DNA from: Zanthoxylum bungeanum
Lineage: Eukaryota; Streptophyta; Magnoliopsida; Sapindales; Rutaceae
NCBI GenBank assembly: GCA_019454045.1
Contig: SKCR01049629.1
Location: forward strand, 1-64,000
DNA: 64,000 bases
Direction of reading: 5' to 3'
Shown: in pieces, positions 11,686 through 23,226 of the stretch
How positions within the stretch are numbered: the first letter of the stretch is position 1
Layout: each line of letters opens with the position of its first letter
The notes under the pieces: generated by a model
The model's input: the letters and a program-made list of their open reading frames with translations, nothing else
Told to the model about the DNA's origin: nothing
Database searches by the model: none
Translations under genes and position numbers: made by a program

Positions 11686-12813
11686 TAGAGAACTGGCCCC
11701 GAAATATTGACTTGCGATGTTTGGATTTATGTTTTAATTGACCGTGTCTATAGTGGATAAAGTGAGGGTTTAATCAAAGGCATTTTTAGGCTAGGTAATG
11801 GTTTGGTGTCTTCCTTCATTCACTACCTTTCTAGAAGGAAAAGCTGTGAAGGCACCTAGATAGCCATCTACTCGTAGCCTATTGTGATGGACTAATTTGG
11901 ATGACTCGTGGTTATTCCTGACAACAAGCGATAAGAGCCTAAGAGGCACTGGTATTTAAGTGAGCCTCGCTCCACCTTCCCTCTGGGGGATCTACAACGG
12001 GAAATCCATTTGACAGTCCGTCACACACCATAGCTCATTGGCACGTACCTTAGTGTATAAAAAAGGGTGCGCTCACTTGGTTGCTCGAACCCTTGAATGG
12101 GGAGACCTAGTTGTGGGTCATCCTTCGCCGGTGAGAGCCTTTGTTTATACTCTTACTAACCCACCTATAGACCGGGTTGGCTAAAGTAACAATTATTTCC
12201 TTGAATATGTGCTTGTGGACCATCCTCATTTGGATGCAGTTGGACTATTGTGGGCTTGCTGGGCCATTTAAACTGGGGCAAGTTCGCACCTCATGACTAT
12301 TAGGCCAAAAGCTTCTGAAATGTCGATGGGCCATTGTGTAGAAATTATTATGTCATGTTTGCATTATCTTCTATGCTTGTGTTTGGTAACATCGTTGTTT
12401 GGATCCATTTGGACCATTTATCATGGGATATGGGCTTGTTGGGCCATTTAAACCGGGACAAGAACGTATTTCATGACTATTGGGCCAAAAGCTTCTAAGT
12501 GATTGATGGGCCACTTTGTGATTGTGTTCGAAATGTTACCATTTGGATTTAGTTGGGCTCCTTGCCATGAGACGTGAACTTGTTGGGCCATTTAAACTGG
12601 GATGAGTTCACTCCTATGACAATTAGCCCGAAAGCTTCTAAAATGATAACAGGCCGATTTGTGTGAAAATTTTAATTGATTTAGTATATTATACATGCAT
12701 CTCATGCACCCCATGCATACATACATCATGCTAACCCTTGTGATTTAAAAGCCATCATAGACTCCCGTTGGGTTAGGGAAAAGGGAAGACTCACCAAAAG
12801 ACCGGTAACAGAT
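11686..12813 (+). other. Non-coding leader of the gag-only element
   Basis: This is about 1.1 kb between PBS and gag. It contains three degenerate copies of a roughly 150-170-bp unit at about 12220-12660, each with GGGCTTGTTGGGCCATTTAAAC and TTAGGCC(A/C)AAAGCTTCT-like words. No coding signal was seen. Confidence 0.6.
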
Positions 12814-13979
12814 ATGAGTACATCCGGTAATGAGGTATCCCAGATAGATCAGTTGGAAAGCGGTTTAGCCAAGATTACCGAACAGTTGCAAGCCCTGACT
12901 ACTGCCATGACAAATATGGCTGTGCCCCGTGCTGGGGGAAACTCTGAGAATGCAAGACGTGAGGAGACCCCGAATGGGTTGGGGGATGACATCTCGCTTT
13001 TGATGATGATATGGCTGATTATGCCACTGGAGAACAGTTGGGTCTCAGGCAGAATTGCAGAAACTCGTGATCAGGTAGAGTCGTTACCCGTAAGATGAGG
13101 GGTAAGGATGAAGACTTACTAGACTATGAGGCGATGACCTTTGAGGAACAGTTGCCTGCTCAGTTTCAGAATGCCCGACATGACCAAGTTTAATGGGAAT
13201 GGAGACCCGAGAGGTCCATCTGCAGCAATATGTCTCAGTCATGAGTTCAATGGGCCTATCACAGCGCCAAGTCCAAAAGATGTTGGGATGTCACTCGAAG
13301 GGGCACCTGTGGTTTGGTATCATAGCCTTGAGAAGAAGGTTAAGGAAGATTGGAAGGAACTAGCTGATGCTTTTCTGAAGCAGTATGTTACAGACTTGGA
13401 AATTGACTTGTCACTCCGTGATTTGGAGAACACTAAGCAGAAGCCGGAAGAAAGCTTCAAGGAGTATGTAGACCGCTGGAGAAGCCAGCTCCTGAAAATG
13501 CAGACTCGGCCCTCTGAGAAGGACCAAATCAAAATGATCATCAAGGGCACCAAGTCCTCTATTTATAGTAAGCTGAGGAGGATGACTTCAATGATTTCTG
13601 ATTTTCGACAGTTGAGGGAAACTGTCATGGATATTGAGGAAGAGAGGCGACTGAAAACAGAAAGTCCTATGGCCAGAATAGGCGGACTCTTGGGGGGTAT
13701 TCTGAGACTAAGCCCGCTACTGTCGAGGTTGCTGCCATCAGGAACCGGCAATTCTCCGACCTTGGTAGACCTTTGTCGAAGGTATTTGAAAAGTTACAGG
13801 GACAAGGAATCTTGAAACCCTTAGAAGGCAAGCCACTTCCGCACCCCCCACCACCACACATAAATGTGAACCTTTATTGTCACTTCCACCAGCTACATGG
13901 CCATGACACCGACAACTGCACCCGCCTCATGCATGAAATTCAAGATCTCATAGATTCCCATAAAATACCCAACCCATGA
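12814..13979 (+). pseudogene. Gag of the Ogre-like element, frameshifted
   Basis: Three overlapping frames make up one gag. The first, 12814-13098, has an N-terminal helix with SQIDQLESGLAKITEQLQAL. The second, 13141-13815, carries the retrotransposon gag core with FNGNGDPR, APVVWYHSL, WKELADAFLKQY, and ESFKEYVDRWRS. The third, 13773-13979, has a knuckle-like CHFHQLHGHDTDNC. This order and the C-x2-H...GH-x3-NC form are typical of Tat/Ogre gag. Frame changes lie at about 13000-13140 and 13700-13790, so no continuous protein can be made. Nothing recognisable as protease follows. Confidence 0.85.
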
Positions 13980-14605
13980 AAAGAAACCCTCAACCACCAA
14001 GCTTCTCACATGGATGACAGTGAAGAACCATAGGCCGAGGAAGAAGGCAGTGCTGCGGATGATGGAGATGTTCCTCCTAGTCTATTTGATCCATTTTTTA
14101 ATGGCATTGATTTTGTTACTTTTTCGAACTCTTTTCCTCAACAATAATAAAGACGTTCATTTCGCTGAAGCTCTTCTCAATATGAGTATATTTGAGAAAA
14201 GTATTCAACCTTGGTACTATGGAATCCAGTGATGAACACGGGGAACCTTCGAAATAAGCAAACAGAAAAGATAAGATAGACATTCAGAAATTGGGAAATA
14301 GAGCCAGTGAAGATATTAGACTTGGAAGGGAATTAGTTCACCGAGCCGATCAACGTAGACAGATTGAAGAGATAGCTTGTCTGAGGAAGAGAAGGCTAAG
14401 CAGTCACCAGGAGAATTGACAGAAGACCTAACCCGACGGGATAGGAAACCCAATCATGCATGCATGCATACACATAACATATTCGCATCCTTTTGGTGTT
14501 TATCCTGTTTTGTAATAACAGGTTTCAAAGGAGAAAAAGAGAAAGCGTCAAATACAAGCCAACCAGAAGCAGTAACCGTACAATATCAGCAGTTTTCGAG
14601 AAGAA
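13980..14605 (+). other. Post-gag region of the gag-only element
   Basis: This 0.6-kb stretch follows the gag knuckle. It has a short open frame (14014-14232) and a fragment reading KAKQSPGELTEDL, but no protease DTG motif or other pol motif in any frame. The enzymatic part appears to be deleted or was never present. Confidence 0.55.
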
Positions 14606-15140
14606 TCGCAGAGGGTCGAGGCCCGAATCAGTATCAGTTTTGGGATAAGTCCAGGGTCAAGACCCACATCACTATCAGTTTTGGGGATGAGTCCCAGGGC
14701 CGAGGCCCACACCAGTATCAGTTTGGGATGAATCCCGAGGGCCGAGGCCCACATCAGTATCAGTGGGATGAATCCCGAGGGTCGAGGCCACATCAGCATC
14801 AGTCTGGGGGCGAGGCCCATATCAGTAGCAGTTGAGGCCGAGGCCCACTTCAGCAATCAGTTTTGGGGATGAGTCCCAGGTTCGAGGCCCACATCAAACA
14901 CAGTTTGGGATGAATCCCGAGGGTCGAGGCCCAATCAGCATCAATCTGGGGGCGAGGCCCATGACAGTAGCAGTTGGGGCCGAGGCCCACTTCAACATCA
15001 GTTTTTGGGGATGATTCCCAGGGTCGAGGCCCACATCAAACACAGTTTGGGAATGAGTCCCAGGGTCGAGGCCCACATTACATCAGTATCAGCATTGCCG
15101 CGGGTATGGCATTCTGGGGGGCGAGGCCCATATTACATCA
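14606..15140. repeat. Tandem repeats, 40-60-bp units (GGTCGAGGCCCACATCAG type)
   Basis: About ten imperfect units alternate TTTGGGATGAATCCCGAGGG with TCGAGGCCCACATCAGTATC. Unit lengths vary. Open frames here are by-products of the repeat. Confidence 0.85.
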
Positions 15141-15159
15141 GATCAGTTCTGCCGAGAAT

Positions 15160-15600
15160 GGCACTCTGAGAATGGAGATATAGTCCGGGAATAGGCAGTT
15201 CAAGAATGAACAAGCCGGAATGGTACTCCGAGAATGGAGATATAGTTCGGGAATGGACAGTTCAAGAATGAACAAGCCGGGAATGGCACTCCAAGAATGG
15301 AAACACAGTTCGAGAATGACAAGCCGGGAATGGCACTCCAAGAAATGGAAGGACGGTTCGGGAATGGACCACCTTACAGTAACAGTTCGAGAATGGACAC
15401 CTCACAGTAACGGTTCGGGAATGGACCACCTCACGATAACAGTTCGGGAATGAACACCTCACAAGACAGTTCGGGAATGGACATCTCACAGTAACGGTTC
15501 GGGAATGGACCACCTCACAGTAACGGTTCGGGAATGAACCACCTTACAGTAAGGTTCGGGAATGGACCACATCACAAAACACGGCGGGAATGAACCAGGG
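15160..15600. repeat. Tandem repeats, about 29-bp units (GTTCGGGAATGGACCACC type)
   Basis: A second array begins with longer units (GGCACTCCAAGAATGG, about 60 bp) and turns into short units of CAGTAACGGTTCGGGAATGG plus ACCACCTCA. It ends about 130 bp before the polypurine tract. Confidence 0.85.
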
Positions 15601-15727
15601 GTCACAGCACCTCACACCCAAATCAACAAACATGGTAAAGTCAAGCGGCAGCTGGCGAGCCAGGTAAGTGAAAATGCATTGCATAAACTTTGATAGGATT
15701 GTCACTGTTGCACATTACACAAGTCCC

Positions 15728-15745
15728 ATCAAAGTGGGGGGCGAC
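15728..15745 (+). other. Polypurine tract of the gag-only element
   Basis: ATCAAAGTGGGGGGCGAC lies directly before the 3' LTR start TGTAGGCACTGC. Confidence 0.7.
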
Positions 15746-17311
15746 TGTAGGCACTGCATTTTACACATAAGTCCCTATGATGAGTCTCATTTTGGAGATA
15801 CTACCTTTTAAGTCACGGAGGTCACGGGAAACGGACATCGGAAGGGGAAATTCAGAATAAACAAGGTTCACTGTTTTCGTTCGTGCTACGTTCGTGTTTA
15901 CGTTCGAACGTCAAACGGATTGCGGGCGTTCGTGCCGCGTTCGAGGAAGCGTTCGAACGGTGTGTCGGTAATTCTGGTTTTGCTGCTAGCCTCACATCCA
16001 GCCCAATTAGCCCCCAAAGCCCATAAAACACATCCCAATTTAAATAAATAAAATAATTAAAACATTAACTAAATAAGATAATAATTAAATTAATTAAATA
16101 ATTAAATAAAACATATACCAAACATAAAATAAACAATTACCAACTTAAACTAAAATCATGCCTAAATTAAACAAATCACATACTAAATCAAAATATAATC
16201 ATACCAAGTTAAAATCAATCAACCAATATATTTATTCCTAACTTAAAATATTGTATTCCTAAAACCAAGCCAATCAAATATTCAACCTTCCCTATCTAGC
16301 CAAGATTTGTCCCCCCCTCAATCTTTGACTTCCCTTACCAAACCAATCAAATCCCTCTTTAATTAGCCAAATCCCTTTCCTTGTCAAGCCCAACCCTTTG
16401 CCTATAAAAGAACCTTCACCAACCTTCTCAACCCTGGTCCATAGTCCCTAGCTCATACAAAACACACAGAAAATTACAGGAAGAAGACACCCCAAAAAAC
16501 AGTAAGCAAAAGTATAAAGAGGGAAACGGCACCGAAAGCACAAGGAAACAATACAAAAGACGGAGAACGACGACTCAAAACAGTAAGACAACGAACGAGA
16601 ACAGTGAACCAGTGAACCGGGAGAGTTGCGGAGCATCCACCTTTCCAACGATCGTGTACCGTACATCCGAGAGGTGATTTAAAAGGTTAGACATGAGGGT
16701 AACTTTTCATTAGTTTATATTCGTTTTTATTATTATTATTGAATTCTATTCGCATGAGAGTCGTTTATGGATGCATGTTGTGGCTTGAATGAAATGGAAG
16801 AGTGTCGTCTCTTGTGGTATATAGGATGGAAAACCATACGTAAATTCCGTAGCCGATCCGAATGGACGGTAGTGCGGTCTGTACTTGGGATACAACTCCA
16901 CGTACCACTTGAGTAAACGGCACCTTCTCTTGTTTGTGTTGCTTTTATTTATTTATTTTTCGTCACTTAAATTCTGCATGTTGCTTATTTATGCATGACT
17001 CAATCGAGCGCATGGGCTTAGTAAGTGGAATGAAAGATCCCCTAGAGGGGGGTTAGGGGTTAAAGCCCTTTACCACGATGCTTTGCCGCGCCGGTTGATG
17101 TGTGTTCGGTTGGATGCAAGACACGTTCAATCGGACATACTTAGAATAATATGATTGTCTTTATGTTTGTATGCATGATGTGATGTGACGCGCATGGGCT
17201 TAGTATGTTGGTCTAAAGGTCCTCTCTTTGAGAGATCAAGAGCCCCAAAAGGCCACATTTACGGCAGTACTTCACCGCGCCCCTTTATTTTGTTGTTTAT
17301 GTATGCGTCCA

Positions 17312-19226
17312 TGTAGACAACAGAAATCGGCGATGCTGTTCTAGGCTCGTGGCCTAGTTGGGAAGTACGAAATAACATGGAGTCGCCACCCGGTGTGAAC
17401 GGGACAAAGATTTAAGGCCGCACTCACCCCTCGAAGGGAAGACCTCAAACCGTTGGGTTCGGAATGGTCCCTTACTTATGTCACTTGTGATGATATAATT
17501 TGTGCAATAAACTAACCGAATCTATTCATCATTCATGCTCAAGGGTACTTAGATCTAACATGCTTTCATCCAAATAATTTCATGCAATGTAACACAACAA
17601 GCATATTGAAGGAATTAATCATCAACATGTATAAATCATTACCCAAACGCATCATAAACTAAGAACATGCATAATGAACAACCTAAACATGCTTTAACAA
17701 ATAAATAACAAACTAAATTAAACCATGCTTTTAAATAATAAACATATAACCTAAAGACTATAACATGCTCAAATACAAATTAGGATGAGACGAGATACGT
17801 GTATCTTAAGTGGGACGTGGCATTGTATCCCGAGTGCAGACCATACTACCGTCCATTCGGAATCGGCTATGGAATTTACGTACGGGTTTCCATCCGATAT
17901 ACCACAAAAGGGAACACATATCCCGCCACCCAACAATCACATCATGCTTCAAACGACTCTCATGCCATTATATATCAAAATAAATAAACAACAATAAAGA
18001 AGATAAGTAGAAAGATGCCTCAGGTCTAACCTCTTTTGTCGTCTAAGAAAGGGCGTTACACGTCCGTTGGAAGGGTGAATGATCCGCTACTCTTTTAGTT
18101 CACCAACTCCACGTCTTTCCTCGCTGTTTTGCTGTTCGGGCTGATGTTTCAAGTCCGTTTCGCTGATGCTTCGCTGCTACGTTTCAGGTCACTGTCTTGA
18201 TGGTTTAGCGGACTGTTTTGGGTGATTTTGAAGGCTTAGGGAGGTGCGTTTGTGGGGATTTTTTAGGGAAACTTTATGGAGGTTTTTGGGGATGGTGGTG
18301 TTTAGGTGATTTTAGGACTTTATGGGTTAAAGACGCAACAAGAACTGACCAGAACAGGGGACGAAACTGTGCAGTTCAAGGTGCAGTGAGGGGTGTTTCG
18401 GGACTGTTTTGGGCGCTGAATTGGAGCTGTGAATGGGGGGTCTTTTGTGCGACTTTGGGTCTGTATTTGAGGCTTATTTAAGGTGTTTTAGGGCTGTGAA
18501 TGGTGGCTGGAACTTGGCAATGGAGGGTTGTGAAAAGGGGCTTAGGCGTGAAGGGGTTGGTGAAGGATGAATGATGCGGCAATGGAGGGGCTTAGGTTTA
18601 ATGATTCGGCAATGGAGGCTTCAAGGAGGTTTTGGGACGTGCAAGGAGGCTTGAGGAAGTGTTTGGGACGTGCTTGGGGAAGTATGTGAGCCCGGTTTTG
18701 AATGGGGGGTGTGACGGCCTCTTTTTATAGGCAAAGGGGTGAGGGCTTTCCTAATTAGATTAGGAAGGAATCTCCTAATTGATTTCTAATAAGGAATGCA
18801 TCTCCTAATTAGGATTTGGGATTGGATTTGATGTTTGGTAGGGATTTGATTTGATTTCTTTTATTTAGGTAAGGATTTACAAGATTTAAACATGTGATAA
18901 ATATGCATATACCTAAATAAAGGGGCTTTGGGCGTGAATCACATCCTTTGGGCATGGATTTGGTTTGACTTGGTTTGACTTGGGTATTTGGGCTTGGTTG
19001 GGTGGGTTAGGTATGTGGTCTATGGAGTTGGGGCCTAAGGTGAGCTTAGAAACGGAGTTATAACAAGCAACCGAAAGCGAAAAACAACGAGATTAAATCC
19101 ATCGAAAATTCTATTTTCCAACTTTACCCTTCCAACGTCCGTTTCCCGCGACTTTCATGACTAAAGAAGTAGTTGCCTCCATACGAGACTCATCATTGGG
19201 CTAATGTGTAAAATGCAATGCCTACA
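17312..19226 (-). mobile_element. Lone LTR of a related family, inverted
   Basis: Its minus strand begins TGTAGGCATTGCATTTTACA and ends CTGTTGTCTACA, very like the ends of the LTR it sits in. It shares with that LTR the conserved GGTTTGAGGTCTTCCCTT...GAGTGCGGCC region, inverted. The flanks are GTCCA (17307-17311) and GTCCC (19227-19231), one base different; the 5' LTR has GTCCC at the empty site. A minus-strand TATA box reads CTATAAAAAG at 18721-18730. No internal region is present. Confidence 0.88.
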
Positions 19227-19237
19227 GTCCCATTTCA

Positions 19238-19530
19238 TGCATCAGGTCTGTTACCGTTCGAACGCGTTTACGAACGCAACTCGAACGCGCATGTATTTTT
19301 GCCTTATCATGCATCAGGTCTCATTTCCGTTCGAACGCGTTCACGAACGTCATACGAACGTGAACATTCTGTTTCATTTCCGTTCGAACGCGTTATCAAA
19401 CGCCATACGAACGCGAGCATTCTGTTTCATTTCCGTTCGAACGCGTTATCAAACGCCATACGAACGCGAACCCTCTGTTTACCGTTCGAACGCGTTTACG
19501 AACGCTACACGAACGTGCACACACTGAACT
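19238..19530. repeat. TTCGAA-palindrome tandem field in the 3' LTR
   Basis: This is the counterpart of 10803-11095, with few substitutions between the two copies. It starts directly beside the inverted lone LTR. Confidence 0.8.
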
Positions 19531-20071
19531 GAGTCTGCCTTATCATATTCATGCATAATTGCCTCTTGGTTGATCTTTCTTGTGTTATATAGGCAACCGT
19601 ATTATTTGTATTCCTGCATTTATCCATTCTATGTGTTCTTGGGATTGTATTCAAGCATGATTAGGCTGTTAGCATGTTATTTGGTTAATAGGTTCATGAG
19701 ATAGTACTCAAGCATGATTATGTTTTTCTTAGTTTTCCATATCATAGGATTGAAATATGTTCATGAGATTGCCATGTGATGTTGCATGTTGTGATGAACT
19801 TGTTGATATATGCATATGAATTTAGAAGCATTATATTTTTGGAAATAAATGTTATTTAAGCCTGATTTAAATTATTACATAAATCCTTTTATTACAAGTG
19901 ACATAAGTAAGGGACCATTCCGAACCCAACGGTTTGAGGTCTTCCCTTGCGAGGGGTGAGTGCGGCCTTAAATCTCATTTTCCCGGTTCACACCGCCGGG
20001 TGGCGACTCCATTACTCTCCGGTTTAGTCCCCCGTGGCTACTCCGTACTCCCAACTAGGCCGCGAGCCTAG

Positions 20072-22708
20072 TGTTGGACAAAATGACCCATAGCGTCACT
20101 ATTTGCACTAGGGGTGTGCAAAATATCCGCTTAACCCGCCGACCCGTCCAATCCGCAACCGACCCGCCCGCCATGTGCGGGTCATTAAGTTAGGTGGTTT
20201 GGGTTGGGTGGGTTAGATCCCCAAAATTGCGGATTGGATTGAGTTATGGATTGAAAAAATTGTCAACCCGCTATAACCCAACCCGCCCGCTTAATTTAAT
20301 TTTTTTCATATATAAAAAAAAAAAATATTAGTTGAAATTGTTAAGTATTTAAAGTTAATCAATTCACCTAATAAATTTTTACAGTTAATCAATAATCAAT
20401 TCCCTGAACAAAATCGGCCTGCAAAAAATTCCTTAAATAAAATCTAAAAAGCCAATATTGAAACTCTAAGTCTCACTTTTTATTGTTATTGCCAACCCGC
20501 CTAACCCGCCTAACCCGCTGAGTTGAAACCGCCAAAAATTGTAACCAATCCGCCGGATTTAGACTTCGGTGGGTTGTGGCGGATTGGAATTTTCCCAACC
20601 CGCTAGTGGCGGATTGGATAGAATATTGGCATTTACCCGCCCAATCCAACCCGCGCACACCCCTAATTTGCACAGATCATTGTGTTGTTGTAGCAAATTA
20701 ACTATATGACAAGGAAATTGCACTCTCATCATTAGTGATTAGATCACCATAGATATAATAAATGAAGAGAGGGTCCATATGATTAGTTCCTGGATTGAGA
20801 TGATATGAGACAGTATCAGTCCACGAAGGATTAATCATTAAAATACCCTAGCCGTAGTATTATCGAGACAGGACATCGATAATGCGGAATAGGCTAGTAT
20901 TGCACTTGTGCGTGTTGTGAGGGCACAACGGCATAGTTCTCATATATATAAGTATTAGATACTTATGCAAGTGCGATAGGAGGTCGTGTTTCACCGATGG
21001 TACGGGAAACAGCTTCGCTCTGGATAGACCCCTCGGAATCCCATTGGTATTATGACTATGTGTCTATGGGAGGCCGAAATCAAGGTAGGTGTGTATAGTC
21101 TTAACCTGAGACTTGCATCGCTAATACTTACGATAATCGATAAACTTTGGTTTTGGTGGTAGGGGACTTTTAACAGGTTCTGAGTACACCACTTCTGGGT
21201 TTATCAGAGAGTCGTAGAGTATTGGTGTGATGTCAAGACGGAAGTGTCACTTCAGTCATATTGGAGTTGATGTGTCACGCAGGAGGTACGGTACTAGTGC
21301 TCTTGAGTGTTGCGCAACCAATCGGGATATTGTGACCAGGTCATGTATATCCGATTATAGAGACTATGTTACCAGACATCCGACATGTGCTTCGGACGGG
21401 GCAGACACTTATCCAGCCCCAGCCCTAACACGTGACTATCCGATACTGGGCCAATATACACAATACTACGGTATACTACGCTTGATACAGATCTATATAT
21501 TCCTGTAAGAATATTTCTGGAGAATTGGGTAGGCATGGCGCTTTGCTAGAAGCCAACCTTGTCTTGTAAATCGATATAAACGTAGTACGAGGTATTTACG
21601 TGTTCGGACAGTCCGACGATCGTATTTACTGCCAAATATCCGGAGATCTCATGGGTCGCTTCCTGAAGATTCACGATGATGTATAACTCGCACTTAATTA
21701 ATCAGGGATTAATTAGAAGAGAGAGATAGAATTAATCTGGGATTAATTCGATGAGAGAGAAAATTAATCTGGGATTATTTGCGGAGATATTTTATCTGGG
21801 ATAAAATATTAATTAAAGAGAGAGAACGATTAATTTGGAATTAATCGATAAATTAATATATTCGATATATTAATCGAAATTGGATTTTGACGCGGAATTA
21901 AAATTAGATTTTAATTCGGGCGAACGAATTAATTTAGAATTAATTTGTTAGCGACGTGAATAGTGATTTCGTTAGGCGTAATCATTTAATTTCGACGCGA
22001 CGGAAAATTCGTTAATTTGGAATTAACGAACCCGAGCCTGAGAGTGATTGCGAGCGCATTCGCATTTCGAATTCGAGCGCGGCACACGAGTCACATCAAG
22101 CGTCAAATCGTTTGTCACATCATGCGTCAAATCAATTGTCACTTTGAGTGATGTGACTTGACAACATGTCACTTTATTAAAGTGATGTGATGTGACTTAA
22201 AGTAAAAAGTAAAGGAGATGGAATATGAAAAGGTTTGGAATATATATATGTTTTATTTATTTTTTGAAAATAAATGAATAATATATATTACTTTTTCTTT
22301 TCCCTTTTACAATCATTATTCGGTCCTCTCTCTCTCCAACATGCAAGGCATACGGTTTCCTCATTTTCCCTCTTTTTTCCTCTCATCTTCTTCACGGCTT
22401 CACTGCCGATTTTCTTCTTGATTTTTCTGGTTTCACCGAATTTTTGAGAAGCAAATTGAAGAAGGCTTAGTGCTAGCACACCATGAGTGATACATAGGTG
22501 ATAGGGAAGTGTCTTCATGAGCTTGGTTTTAATTTTTGAAGCTTGAAGCTTGGAGCTTCCATGGAAGTCATCCATGGCCGAAAATGGTGGAGTTCAAAAC
22601 AGCCAAAATGGTGGAATCAATGTGAGTTGATTCCGCACCTCCTTTGATGTGTTCATACTCGTTTTTATGCATGATTTGTTGATCTTGGGACTTGATTTAA
22701 CTCCAACA
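20072..22708. mobile_element. Lone LTR, TGTTGGA...TCCAACA type
   Basis: A 2637-bp block starts TGTTGGACAAAATG and ends TTAACTCCAACA, flanked by the TSD CCTAG (20067-20071 and 22709-22713). The intact 5' LTR reads GAGCCTAGGACAGC at the empty site. No coding domain is present, so it is probably a solo LTR of an unrelated family. It contains a nested MITE. Orientation was not determined. Confidence 0.85.
20109..20665. mobile_element. Non-autonomous hAT-type MITE
   Basis: The termini are TAGGGGTGTGC and its inverse GCACACCCCTA. The 8-bp TSD is ATTTGCAC (20101-20108 and 20666-20673). The 557-bp interior has AACCCGCC-rich arms that are partly complementary (GGCGGGTT/AACCCGCC) and no coding capacity. 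Short TIRs with an 8-bp TSD indicate the hAT superfamily. Confidence 0.9.
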
Positions 22709-22751
22709 CCTAGGACAGCATGTGTCACCCAGGTTCTGTTGTCCACATTCC

Positions 22752-23226
22752 CACACTGCCCCTCATGCAACTCAGCCAAAACGTACCGAGCCTCTTTAAT
22801 GGAAAGGCACTTGATTTACGACCCACCAACTGACCTTCTCAAAAGCTTATTGTCGTGTAGGACGAACCTCGCAGCCTGTTGCTTCACTCTTCGGGCGACA
22901 GTTTTGTCTGCTGGTAGTGTTCCAGCATCCAAATATTCGACCAAGGGAGACATCCACGACCGATTTTCCATGAGGTGAGAAACGGTGCTTGCTTCGGTCT
23001 TTACTATGGCTGGCCTTTGTAGATATGCTACGGGGATGGCTTGGATTTTTCCTTCCTGTAGAGTCGACCCGAGTGTTGCCAAAGCGTCTACATGTGTATT
23101 CTGAATCCTTGGGATTTGCGAAATCTCAAAGGATTCGAAAGCTGCTTGGACCTCTTTTACCTTGGATAAGTATGCTGCCATCTGAGCCTCTTCTGGCCTG
23201 GTAAGTTCCTTGAAGTTGATTGACAA
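22752..23226 (-). pseudogene. Tat integrase N-terminal part and connection
   Basis: The minus strand continues the second RNase H after a frame change near 23200: PEEAQMAAYLSKVKEVQAAF, FEISQIPRIQNTHVDALATL (the end of the RNase H), then the linker and the integrase zinc-finger start VLAELHEGQCGN. A stop lies near 22816. The frame resumes at 9225 with HSGGRILAC on the far side of the gag-only element. Confidence 0.88.

Larger units (their letters stand above)
9226..22747 (+). mobile_element. Gag-only LTR retrotransposon (TR-GAG/LARD-like, Ogre/Tat-type)
   Basis: It inserted into the Tat integrase zinc-finger codons: HEGQCGN on one side joins HSGG on the other. Flanks show ATTCC (9221-9225 and 22747-22751), the A being shared with the LTR end. 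It has 2.4-kb LTRs, a PBS at 11668, gag remnants (12814-13979), two tandem-repeat fields (14606-15600), and a polypurine tract at 15730. No protease, RT, RNase H or integrase can be found in the 4-kb interior. It would depend on enzymes supplied by an autonomous relative. Confidence 0.85.
15746..22747 (+). repeat. 3' LTR of the gag-only element, split twice
   Basis: The LTR is in three pieces: 15746-17311, 19227-20071 and 22709-22747. They align in order with 9226-11664. The breaks are explained exactly by two lone LTRs, each with its own TSD. The end TTGTCCACA matches the 5' LTR end. Confidence 0.9.

Noticed and set aside
14377..15076. Frames across the repeats of the gag-only element
   Set aside because: They are by-products of the tandem units on both strands.
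13141..15745. Possible hidden protease or RT in the gag-only element
   Set aside because: No DTG/DSG, YxDD or D,D,E contexts were found in any of the six frames by reading.
18218..18481. 87-codon frame rich in Gly and Trp
   Set aside because: It lies within the inverted solo LTR, and low-complexity GGT/TTT composition explains it.
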